Below, in pieces: positions 43,780-53,888 of a stretch of 64,000 nucleotides of DNA. This DNA comes from CAVQEG01 sp963711465 (lineage in GTDB: Bacteria; Bacteroidota; Ignavibacteria; OLB7). How positions within the stretch are numbered: the first letter of the stretch is position 1; each line of letters starts with the position of its first letter. Location: NCBI GenBank assembly GCA_963711465.1, contig CAVQEG010000001.1, positions 558,001 through 622,000 of the forward strand, given 5' to 3'. The notes under the pieces were generated by a model, which was not told the origin of the DNA, did no database searches, and worked only from the letters and a program-made list of their open reading frames with translations. The position numbers and the translations under genes are program-made.

Positions 43780-45830
43780 GGTCTTCCCACCGCGATGCGA
43801 AGTGTCTCGACGCGCCCACCGGCGTCGAGCACCACGAAGTAGTCACCGGCGGGCAGTGCCCGCGTCGACAGCGCGATGCTCCGGGTTCCCGCGTCCATCG
43901 ATTCGTCTGCGAGCACCGAGACGCGCCGCCCGAGGAGGTCGTAGAGCGACAGCCGGATCCACGTCGTCTGCGGGATCGAGAGGCCCACGGCCGGCTCACC
44001 GGACGACCCCGTCGACAGACCGGTGATTCGTGCATATCGCTGGCTTGCATCGATGAGACGTTGCGGGATGAAGCATAGGCTGTCGATCGCCACCACGCCG
44101 TCGCCCACGGCTCCCGCACGCGGATTGTCATCGGTGAACCACGCCGAGTCGAGTCCGATCGACGTGCTCACCGTATCGCCCAGCAGAACCTCGAATCGGA
44201 GGTGTGTGAGGATCGAACCCGGTGCGCCGTCGCGAAGCAGTCCGCCGGAGACACGCACGCGCGTCGAGGCGATCGGCCCATCGTATGTCGTGAGGTACGA
44301 TGCCGTCGGCATGGCATCGCTGAGGGTTCCGGTGGCATCGACGAACGGTTCGGCCGGGTGTACGACCGTTTTGTTATACGTCACGGTGAAGGCGTAGTCC
44401 TCGACGGCGTACTCGGCCGGCAGCCGGTGCCGGAGGTACACGGGCAGCTCGACGGTGGCGCCGGGCTTCGCGGCCGCCGCGCCCTGCAGTTGAATCCACA
44501 CGCTGTCGAGTCCCACACCACTGAATGCGATGTCGATGGGCGGCTGTGCACAGGCCGAACCAGTTACGGCGGTGTCCGACGTGATGGTTCGGATGCGTGT
44601 GGGGTGGAAGCACACCTGGACGTCGCGCTGGCCCTGCGGCGGGATCTCGGTAAGGTCGGGCGATTCGACCGAGAAGTCGGGCGACGACAGCGCGATCGAT
44701 CCGACGTCGAGCGGTGCGTTGCCGGTGTTGCGAACGGTGATCGTCCTGCACCGCGTGTCGCCGACGAGCACCGTGTCGAAATCGATCGACGTCGGAGACA
44801 GTTCACAGTAGGGCGCCACGGTTTCACCCGAGATCGTGAACGCCTGCTCGGTGGGCTCCTGATGCAGCAGTGTGGCGATCGAGTCGTAGACCTGCAGCAG
44901 ATCGTCGGCCGAGAGTGCGTGGAAAAACTCTCCACCAGTCGACGATGCGATCTGCTGAAGGATCTGCAGACCCTGATTGGAAATGTCGGAGACCATTCCG
45001 ACGGTGTAGACCGGAACCTTCGTCTGCTGGTAGCTCTGCAGCACGTCGGCGAGCGTGCTCTGACAGTTGCCCTGCGGATCGCCGTCGGTGATGATGATGA
45101 TTGCCTTGCGGGGATTGGTGCGTGTCGCGATGAGGTTGAACGCGTCGACCAGCGCGTCGAAGATGCAGGTGAAGAACGAGGTGCTCAGCCCGTTGACGGC
45201 TGACTTGAGCGCACTCTTGTCGGTCGTGAAATCCTGGGCGAGTCGCGGCTGGCCGCTGAATGGAATCACCGCCATCTCATCGCCGACGGCGAATGACCCC
45301 TGGTCGCTGTCGTAGGTCGTGTCGTTGAGCCGATCGATGAACCGGTTCGCCGCCAGCTTCGCAACCGTCAGCCGCGGCGTGAGATCGCCTGAGCCCATGG
45401 AGAAGTCCATGCTTCTGCTGACGTCGAACACCAGAGCGATCGACAGCGACTCGATGATGTGGGACGTCACCGGAAGCACCTGTTGGTCGGTCCGTCGATC
45501 GGAGCCGGCGTCGTAGCACCACTGGAACGAGCGGGAGCGCTGCGGTCCGATCACCATCGGAAGCAGGCCCGTGAGGTCGAATCCCGAGAACGGCGTCTCG
45601 GCGACACCCACCGAGTCGAGAAGCATCGCCTGGTCGGAGGTGTTTTCGAACGTCACCGAGCGGCACTCGCGCGTTCCGCACTTGGTGGTATCCGAGGGCT
45701 CGACGGTGATGCGCAGCACCGGATCGGATTGTGCCTGTGCGCAGACCGAGAGCAGCAGCAATGCGGCGGCGATCACCGAGCTGCGCGCGACGACGCCCGA
45801 AACGGCGTTGAAGACGTGCGATGAATTCAT
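43776..45830 (-). CDS. Type IX-secreted VWA-domain protein
   Basis: A 684-residue exported protein. After the signal peptide (SSVIAAALLLLSVCAQAQ) comes a short Ig-like part, then a von Willebrand A domain with the metal site FDVSRSMD and IIIITDGDPQGN (about 120-320). A choice-of-anchor D module (SPTSIDFDTVLVGDTRC) and a cohesin-like module follow. The end has a sorting-domain form (WIRLSLYDLLGRRVSVLADE, LPAGDYFVVLDAG). It is probably displayed at the surface, possibly as an adhesin. ATG at 45830. It heads a cluster of three overlapping genes. Confidence 0.82.
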   Translation of the reverse strand: MNSSHVFNAVSGVVARSSVIAAALLLLSVCAQAQSDPVLRITVEPSDTTKCGTRECRSVTFENTSDQAMLLDSVGVAETPFSGFDLTGLLPMVIGPQRSRSFQWCYDAGSDRRTDQQVLPVTSHIIESLSIALVFDVSRSMDFSMGSGDLTPRLTVAKLAANRFIDRLNDTTYDSDQGSFAVGDEMAVIPFSGQPRLAQDFTTDKSALKSAVNGLSTSFFTCIFDALVDAFNLIATRTNPRKAIIIITDGDPQGNCQSTLADVLQSYQQTKVPVYTVGMVSDISNQGLQILQQIASSTGGEFFHALSADDLLQVYDSIATLLHQEPTEQAFTISGETVAPYCELSPTSIDFDTVLVGDTRCRTITVRNTGNAPLDVGSIALSSPDFSVESPDLTEIPPQGQRDVQVCFHPTRIRTITSDTAVTGSACAQPPIDIAFSGVGLDSVWIQLQGAAAAKPGATVELPVYLRHRLPAEYAVEDYAFTVTYNKTVVHPAEPFVDATGTLSDAMPTASYLTTYDGPIASTRVRVSGGLLRDGAPGSILTHLRFEVLLGDTVSTSIGLDSAWFTDDNPRAGAVGDGVVAIDSLCFIPQRLIDASQRYARITGLSTGSSGEPAVGLSIPQTTWIRLSLYDLLGRRVSVLADESMDAGTRSIALSTRALPAGDYFVVLDAGGRVETLRIAVGRP

Positions 45831-46026
45831 GGCGGCAGAGTCAGACTCTCGAGCGAGGCGCGGCGGGATGTCGCGCGGTAAAGGCGGGATTGCACCAGAC
45901 AGGCAGATCGACACACGGAGGTCAGTGCGGTTACCAACCGCGGGGAAAATAACCGAATCCCCACGATCGCCGTCGGGATTCGTCATGCCGATGCCTCTCG
46001 CCGTTCGTATCTTCAGCGAGTACACC

Positions 46027-48258
<2,232 letters not shown>

Positions 48259-48350
48259 ACCCGCACGCGGTTGGCATCGAGGATCCGTCACCCTCGGGCC
48301 CTCCGTGTCCTCTGTGGTTCATCTCCCGAATTCTCATTCCCAGCACAACC

Positions 48351-48734
48351 ATGCCTGACCCGACAACCATCACCGCGCTCGGATTCGTCACCGTCTACGT
48401 CGATGACTTCACCGCCGCCCTCGAATTCTACCAGGACATCCTCGGTCTGGAGCAGTCGTTCCAGCCGGACACGGAGTCGTGCTTCTTCGCCATCGGTGCC
48501 ACACGCTTCGGGCTGCTGCTGCGCGGCGGACTTGCCCCGGCGAAATCCAGCGCCGAGGCCGCCCACACGTCCTTCGTCCTCATGGTCGACTCGGCCTTGA
48601 AGCTCTTCGAGAAACTGCGGCTCAACGGCGTCAAGCTGCTGCACGAGGCGCCGATGGACATGGGGGAGGGCGACTTCTGGTTCCAGTTCCACGATCCTGC
48701 CGGAAACGTGCTCGAGGTCCTCGGCGGCAAATGA
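48351..48734 (+). CDS. VOC-superfamily (glyoxalase-like) protein
   Basis: A 127-residue single VOC module pair: ALGFVTVYVDDFTAALEFYQ, DILGLEQSF, and closing DFWFQFHDPAGNVLEVLGG. The metal-binding Glu near the end is present. VOC proteins act as lyases, dioxygenases or antibiotic-binding proteins, and no more specific role can be inferred here. It lies 92 bases after recG. Confidence 0.85.
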   Translation: MPDPTTITALGFVTVYVDDFTAALEFYQDILGLEQSFQPDTESCFFAIGATRFGLLLRGGLAPAKSSAEAAHTSFVLMVDSALKLFEKLRLNGVKLLHEAPMDMGEGDFWFQFHDPAGNVLEVLGGK

Positions 48735-48884
48735 TCCTCGACGGTGGATTCGCCGGCCGTATCGACCGTGACAGGGTTCCCGCCATGCGCACCACACGCT
48801 GCACACTACCGCATTGCACTTACAGCGCCACTTGATGTCATGAGGGATTCCTCATCAGAACCCTACTACATTCGTTTACATTTC

Positions 48885-48905
48885 TATTTGGACCAAGTCC
48901 AAATA
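48885..48905. promoter_or_regulatory. Perfect 21-bp palindromic operator
   Basis: TATTTGGAC-CAA-GTCCAAATA has perfect 9-base arms around a 3-base centre. It overlaps the -33 element and the spacer of the promoter for the porin/imelysin/di-heme operon. Arm length and shape resemble operators of DtxR/IdeR/MntR-type metal repressors. The neighbouring iron-associated gene families support a metal-dependent repressor, but the regulator itself is not in the window. Confidence 0.7.
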
Positions 48906-48919
48906 AACGTGTATGTTCG
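48888..48919 (+). promoter_or_regulatory. Promoter of the porin/imelysin/di-heme operon
   Basis: TTG at 48888-48890, 21 bases, then TATGTTCG at 48912-48919: one mismatch from TTG-N17-23-TAnnTTTG. The TTG falls inside the palindrome, so a bound repressor would block the polymerase. Transcription would begin near 48925, about 32 bases before the start codon. Confidence 0.55.
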
Positions 48920-48956
48920 CACCGCTTCTCCAAACGACCTCAAAGCCCTGCCTACG

Positions 48957-50213
48957 ATGACCCGCCTTCGCACTACCTCGAGCATCGCACTGTTTGCCCT
49001 GATTCTGTCCACGGCCCTGTCGTTGACGGTCCTCGCACAATCGGACGAGGACGACCACGATTCGGGTCGATCCGGTGACCTCGACGTCGAGGCCTACGGG
49101 GAGTTCAACTATCAGCGCTACAACTGGCAGACCGACACCGCCCGACGCGCGACGGTCGATCTGGAGCGCGCCGCGGTCGAGGCCACGTATCAGGTCAACG
49201 ACATGATCTCCGTCGAGGGCGAGGTTGAATTCGAACATGGGGGAAGCGGCGTCGCGATGGAGTTCGACAAGGTGGAGGAGTTCGGCGAGTTCGAACGGGA
49301 GGTGGAGAAGGGCGGTGAGGTCACGCTCGAGAAGCTCGCGGCCACGTTTGCATTCGATCCCTGCGTGAACCTGCGCATCGGGCACATCTACGTACCGATC
49401 GGACTGGTCAATTCGGACTACGAGCCATTGGACTACTTCACGACCACGCGGCCCGAAATGGAGTCGGCCATGCTCCCGGCGACGTGGCACGAGACCGGCC
49501 TCGAACTCTTCGGCAGCGCCGGGCCGTTCAGCTACCAGGCGCTCGTGGTGAACGGACTGGATGCCACCGGGTTCAGCTCGGCCAACTGGATCAAGCACGG
49601 ACAGCAGGGACGCTTCGAGCTGGTCAACGCGGAGAATCTGGCACTTGCCGCCCGGGTGGACGTCGAGCCGATCGAGGATGTGACGATAGGGGCGTCGGGA
49701 TACTTCGGAAACTCGGCGGACAATCGACCGAAGCCCGACCTCGAGGTGCCTGCGGACGTCACGATCGGCGAAGCGCACGCAACCCTCGCACGAGACGGCA
49801 TCATGGCCCGCGGCGTCGTGCTTTACGGCGAGCTGCAGAACGCCGGCGCGGTCTCCCGTGCCAACCGCAATCTCTCGAACAACCTCGACGTCAAGCGCAC
49901 GCCCGTGGGAAGTGCCGCCTTCGGGTGGTCGGTCGAGGCCGGCTACGACCTCTTCGAGCACATCCATCCGTTCGGAATCGACAACCAGCGCCTGGACGTC
50001 TTCGGCCGCTACGAGTATTACGACACCATGTACCGGGTCGACGCGACCGTCTTCGACAACCCACGCTGGGAGCGCTCGGTCTGGACGGCGGGCATCAACT
50101 ACCGACCCCATCCGGACTTCGTATTCAAGGCACAGTTCAGCCGACGGACCCTCGGACTCGACACCGCCAACAGGGAGGACACGTTCTCGCTCGGAATGGG
50201 ATTCGAATTGTAG
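48957..50213 (+). CDS. Porin-like outer-membrane protein
   Basis: A 418-residue exported protein with a signal peptide (SIALFALILSTALSLTVLAQ). An acidic segment (SDEDDHDSGRSGDLD) leads into a run of beta strands typical of 16-18-strand porins (LDVEAYGEFNYQRYNW, VNLRIGHIYVPIGLVNSDYE, FAFDPCVNLRIG, ending FSLGMGFEL). FSYQALVVNGLD and WHETGLELFGS resemble OprP/OprO-like proteins. It is probably the uptake pore for the substrate handled by the imelysin and di-heme proteins behind it. The ATG at 48957 begins the signal peptide. Confidence 0.75.
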   Translation: MTRLRTTSSIALFALILSTALSLTVLAQSDEDDHDSGRSGDLDVEAYGEFNYQRYNWQTDTARRATVDLERAAVEATYQVNDMISVEGEVEFEHGGSGVAMEFDKVEEFGEFEREVEKGGEVTLEKLAATFAFDPCVNLRIGHIYVPIGLVNSDYEPLDYFTTTRPEMESAMLPATWHETGLELFGSAGPFSYQALVVNGLDATGFSSANWIKHGQQGRFELVNAENLALAARVDVEPIEDVTIGASGYFGNSADNRPKPDLEVPADVTIGEAHATLARDGIMARGVVLYGELQNAGAVSRANRNLSNNLDVKRTPVGSAAFGWSVEAGYDLFEHIHPFGIDNQRLDVFGRYEYYDTMYRVDATVFDNPRWERSVWTAGINYRPHPDFVFKAQFSRRTLGLDTANREDTFSLGMGFEL

Positions 50214-50258
50214 TGGCCAATTCTAACGACCCCAACTTCACATCAACGCAGCCATTTA

Positions 50259-51335
50259 GTGAAACCGACGTACTCATCACGAATTGCGATCGCCGTTCTC
50301 GCGATCTGCGCGGTCGCGTTCTGCGCCTGCAGCGATGACACGCCCACGCAGCCGGATGCCTCGGACGAGGCGCAGCGAGCCGTGCTGTCGAATCTGGGAA
50401 CGAATGTGCTGATGGCCACCTACGTCGACCTCGACGCAAAGGCCGATCTGCTCGTCCAGGCCGTTGATGCGTTCGACGCCGACCCGACGCAGACCGCACT
50501 CGATGCGGCTCGCGAGGCATGGCGCCAGACGCGACGTCCCTGGGAACAGAGCGAGGGATTCCTCTTCGGTCCGGTTGAGACGAACGGGATCGATCCCGCG
50601 ATCGACAGCTGGCCCGTAAACCGTGCCGACCTCGACGCGGTGCTGGCCGGCAACGCCGTGCTCACGCAGGAATACGTTGCCTCGCTCGAGGGAACGCTCA
50701 AGGGGTTCCACACGATCGAGTACCTGCTCTTCGGAGATGCAAACGACAAGACGCTGGCGGACTTCACTGACCGCGACCGGGACTATCTGGCGGCGGTGGT
50801 TCAGGCGATGAAGGCGCGAACCGCCGCACTCGCCGCGGCGTGGTCGGTCAACGGCGGGAATTTCGTCGCCGAAGTGACCGATCCGGGCCGGACCGGCAGC
50901 GTCTACGTCTCGAACCACGACGTGCTGCAGGAGCTGACGGAGGGCATGATCGGCATCGCCGACGAGGTCGGCAACGGCAAGATCAACGATCCGTTCGTTC
51001 AGCAGGATGCCTCGCTCGTCGAGTCGCAGTTCAGCTTCAACTCGCTTGCCGACTTCGCGAACAACATCCGCAGCATCGAAAACGTGTGGCTCGGTCGCTA
51101 CGGGTCGACCGACGGCGACGGAATCGGCGCGCTCGTGGCCGAGCGGGATCCGGATCTGGACGCGAAGGTCCGTGGCGAGATCACCGACGCCATTGACGCG
51201 ATACGACGGATGACTCCCGACTTCCGCACAGCCATTGCCCAGAATCGCGCCGCTGTCTCCGAGGCGCAGCAGTCGGTTCGCGCGCTTCAGGAAACGCTGC
51301 AGGCCGAGGTGCTTCCACTCATCAACGACCTGTAA
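50259..51335 (+). CDS. Imelysin-like lipoprotein
   Basis: A 358-residue lipoprotein (VAFCACSDD, Cys near 24) of the imelysin/IrpA family. The GxHxxE motif is present in KGFHTIEYLLFGD (near 150), preceded by FGPVETNGIDPAIDSWPVN. Family members are iron-regulated, periplasm-facing, and linked to iron uptake, although they may not be peptidases. GTG start, 45 bases after the porin stop. The operator ahead of the operon fits iron control. Confidence 0.88.
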   Translation: MKPTYSSRIAIAVLAICAVAFCACSDDTPTQPDASDEAQRAVLSNLGTNVLMATYVDLDAKADLLVQAVDAFDADPTQTALDAAREAWRQTRRPWEQSEGFLFGPVETNGIDPAIDSWPVNRADLDAVLAGNAVLTQEYVASLEGTLKGFHTIEYLLFGDANDKTLADFTDRDRDYLAAVVQAMKARTAALAAAWSVNGGNFVAEVTDPGRTGSVYVSNHDVLQELTEGMIGIADEVGNGKINDPFVQQDASLVESQFSFNSLADFANNIRSIENVWLGRYGSTDGDGIGALVAERDPDLDAKVRGEITDAIDAIRRMTPDFRTAIAQNRAAVSEAQQSVRALQETLQAEVLPLINDL

Positions 51336-51356
51336 TCCACGACAAATCACCGCCAG

Positions 51357-52748
51357 ATGACGTCCCTGCGAATACACCGAGATGCCGCCCTGGTCGCGAT
51401 CCTCGTCGCGGCCACACTGGCCTCGTGCGACTCGCCGACATCGGCGCCCGCCGACACCGACCTGGCGAGCTCGATGCGTCCGGGAGGAGCGACGACGATC
51501 GACAATGCGACGAGCAACGCCTTCTCGATGCCGGCTCCCAACCTGAGTCCGGCCGATCTCGACATGCACGTCGTCGGCGATGCCGCGTTCGAGGCACGGT
51601 TCGTCACTCCGCCTGCCGCGGTCCACGGCGGCCTCGGTCCGGTGTTCAACAATGTCTCATGCATCAACTGCCACGTTCGCGATGGTCGCGGTCGTCCGGA
51701 TCTCGGAACGCTCGACAGTCCGCTGCTGTTCCGGCTGTCCCTTCCCGGCGCGGCCGCCAACGGCGGACCGGTGCCGGTGCCCGGATTCGGTACTCAGCTG
51801 CAGCAGCACGCCGTCATCGGCGCCGAGCCAGAAGCCGACGTGGTGGTCTCCTATACGGATGTCTCCGGATCCTTCGCCGACGGCACACCCTACAGTCTGC
51901 GTCGTCCGGAATACGTGCTGACGGCTCCGTATCGATCGATGCCGGCGACGGTGATGGTGTCTCCCCGGATCGCGCCTCCCGTCTTCGGCCTAGGTCTGCT
52001 CGAAGCCGTTCCCGAGTCGAGCATCATGGCTCGTTCGGATCCGGCCGATGCGGATGCAGACGGAATCAGCGGGCGACCGAACATGGTCTGGAGCGTGGCG
52101 GAGGGCAGGACCGTGCTCGGGAGGTTCGGATGGAAGGCGAACGTACCGACTCTGATCGAACAGACCGCCGGGGCGTACAACGAGGACATGGGCGTCACTT
52201 CGCCACTGCTGCCGTTCGAATCATGCCACGAGCAGCCACAGTTCGAACATGGTGGCAGCAGCTCCCCGGAGATCAACGCCGAGACGCTGAACGCCGTCGC
52301 GCAGTACGTCCGGACGCTTGCCGTTCCGGCGGCTCGGAACCTCGACGATCCCGTCGTCCGCCACGGTCGCGCGCTGTTCGACCAGGCGGGGTGTGCCGGC
52401 TGCCACACGCCCACGCTGACCACGGGGACGAGCGACATCGGCGCGCTGTCGGAACAGACGATACATCCGTACACCGATCTGCTCCTGCACGACATGGGCG
52501 AGGGCCTTGCCGACAACCGGCCTGACTTCCTCGCGACCGGATCGGAGTGGCGCACGCCACCGCTCTGGGGTATCGGGCTGACCCGGACGGTAAACGGTCA
52601 TACGTTCTTCCTGCACGATGGACGTGCGCGGTCGTTGAGCGAGGCAATTCTGTGGCATGGTGGTGAGGCCGAATCGTCGCGAACCTTCTTCCTGGGTCTC
52701 GACAAGAGCGACCGCGACGCGCTGCTCGCATTCGTTTCGGCGATCTGA
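51357..52748 (+). CDS. Di-heme oxidoreductase-like lipoprotein (DUF1111)
   Basis: A 463-residue lipoprotein (LASCDSPTS) with two c-type heme sites, CINCH near 101 and CAGCH near 345. FLHDGRARSLSEAILWHGGE and GDAAFEARFVTPPAAVHGGL are typical of the DUF1111 di-heme family, which resembles MauG/cytochrome c peroxidases. Homologues commonly sit beside imelysin proteins, suggesting a redox step in metal uptake. It starts 21 bases after the imelysin gene, so it is in the same operon. Converges with DUF1175. Confidence 0.88.
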   Translation: MTSLRIHRDAALVAILVAATLASCDSPTSAPADTDLASSMRPGGATTIDNATSNAFSMPAPNLSPADLDMHVVGDAAFEARFVTPPAAVHGGLGPVFNNVSCINCHVRDGRGRPDLGTLDSPLLFRLSLPGAAANGGPVPVPGFGTQLQQHAVIGAEPEADVVVSYTDVSGSFADGTPYSLRRPEYVLTAPYRSMPATVMVSPRIAPPVFGLGLLEAVPESSIMARSDPADADADGISGRPNMVWSVAEGRTVLGRFGWKANVPTLIEQTAGAYNEDMGVTSPLLPFESCHEQPQFEHGGSSSPEINAETLNAVAQYVRTLAVPAARNLDDPVVRHGRALFDQAGCAGCHTPTLTTGTSDIGALSEQTIHPYTDLLLHDMGEGLADNRPDFLATGSEWRTPPLWGIGLTRTVNGHTFFLHDGRARSLSEAILWHGGEAESSRTFFLGLDKSDRDALLAFVSAI

Positions 52749-52787
52749 CGCGATGAGAATTCAACCCGACGAATGCTCCGGCACTGC

Positions 52788-53888
52788 TCAGTCGTCCGAC
52801 AGAATCCTCCAGCGATAGAATCCGAGGAAATAGGGGTTGTCGGCGACCGGATGCCATCGCGGATTCGGGTGGAGCGCCAAGTCCCGAAGTGAGACGTGCT
52901 TGACGATTCCCGGGCGGTGGCCATCGGGGCCTGTGTGGTAGATCGTCTCACCGCCGCCGAGGTAGATCATCGAGTGGTACGGCCACTCGGCGTCGCCGTC
53001 GTTGAGGTAGAAGATCACATCGCCCGGCAGTGCGTCGTGCACCGAACGCGAGATGAACTCGAGCGAATTGTCCTTGAGTCGTGCGGCCTCGGCAAACGCC
53101 CGGAATTCGTCGAGCGATCGGTTCGATGCGGGATGTGCCGCGGCGTCGCTCATCCGCGCGCCGGCATTGAACACACGGGGACCGACCAGCGGCACATCCG
53201 GATAGTTGTACTTCGCGACGTCGGGGATCACCGCGCCTTCGAGCCACTGCCGCGAGGCGAGCCATTGATTGTCGTGTCTGCGAAGCGCTTCCCGGTAGCA
53301 GTAGCGAAGCAGTCCGGCGCAGTCGCGGTCGTGCCAGCGGTCGTCGAGATGGCGCAGCTGACCGACGGCAATGGCGGTGAACCAGCGTCGGAATCTGTCG
53401 CGGTCAGAAGCGGAGCTGAGATCGAGCGCATCGGGATACCCGTTGTGATTGCGGTCGGCAAGCGACGGCGTCAGCTGCAGGGTCGCCTCGATTGGAGCGA
53501 TCGCGCCCGCGATCGTGACGTGAATCACCACCTCGCCCGTCCGGAACCCCGGAATCAGCCGGTAGTGAAGTGCGTCGAGGCGCACCACTCGCACCAGGTC
53601 GCCGCCGCTGACGAGTTCGACCGCCGGCGGACGCGGCAGTAGCGTCGCATCGAGATCGTTGCCGAATCTGGAGATCAGCCGGATGGTGAGTTGCGCCGAT
53701 GTGACCCCGTCGGCCGGCAGCACATGCGGCGTGAGGACGACATCATAGTCGCGCACCTCGCGGTCGAGCATCCGATGCGCCCACGCGCCGAGGACCACCA
53801 CGACGGCGCCGACCGCGATCCAGATCAGCAGACTGCGCAGCCACGTCGGGCGCCGGAGATTCGCCGTTTCGGTGGCCTCGGACGTCAT
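52788..53888 (-). CDS. DUF1175 (YfaT-like) membrane-anchored NlpC/P60-type protein
   Basis: A 366-residue protein with one N-terminal membrane helix (LLIWIAVGAVVVVLGAW). Residues about 45-150 form an Ig-like domain (VLTPHVLPADGVTSAQLTIR). The C-terminal half matches DUF1175, a papain-like family: catalytic Cys in RDCAGLLRYCYREAL and His in YHSMIYLGGGETIYHTGP. E. coli YfaT is shorter and lies next to yfaA and yfaS (alpha-2-macroglobulin). The start overlaps the stop of the next gene by ATGA. Confidence 0.8.
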   Translation of the reverse strand: MTSEATETANLRRPTWLRSLLIWIAVGAVVVVLGAWAHRMLDREVRDYDVVLTPHVLPADGVTSAQLTIRLISRFGNDLDATLLPRPPAVELVSGGDLVRVVRLDALHYRLIPGFRTGEVVIHVTIAGAIAPIEATLQLTPSLADRNHNGYPDALDLSSASDRDRFRRWFTAIAVGQLRHLDDRWHDRDCAGLLRYCYREALRRHDNQWLASRQWLEGAVIPDVAKYNYPDVPLVGPRVFNAGARMSDAAAHPASNRSLDEFRAFAEAARLKDNSLEFISRSVHDALPGDVIFYLNDGDAEWPYHSMIYLGGGETIYHTGPDGHRPGIVKHVSLRDLALHPNPRWHPVADNPYFLGFYRWRILSDD

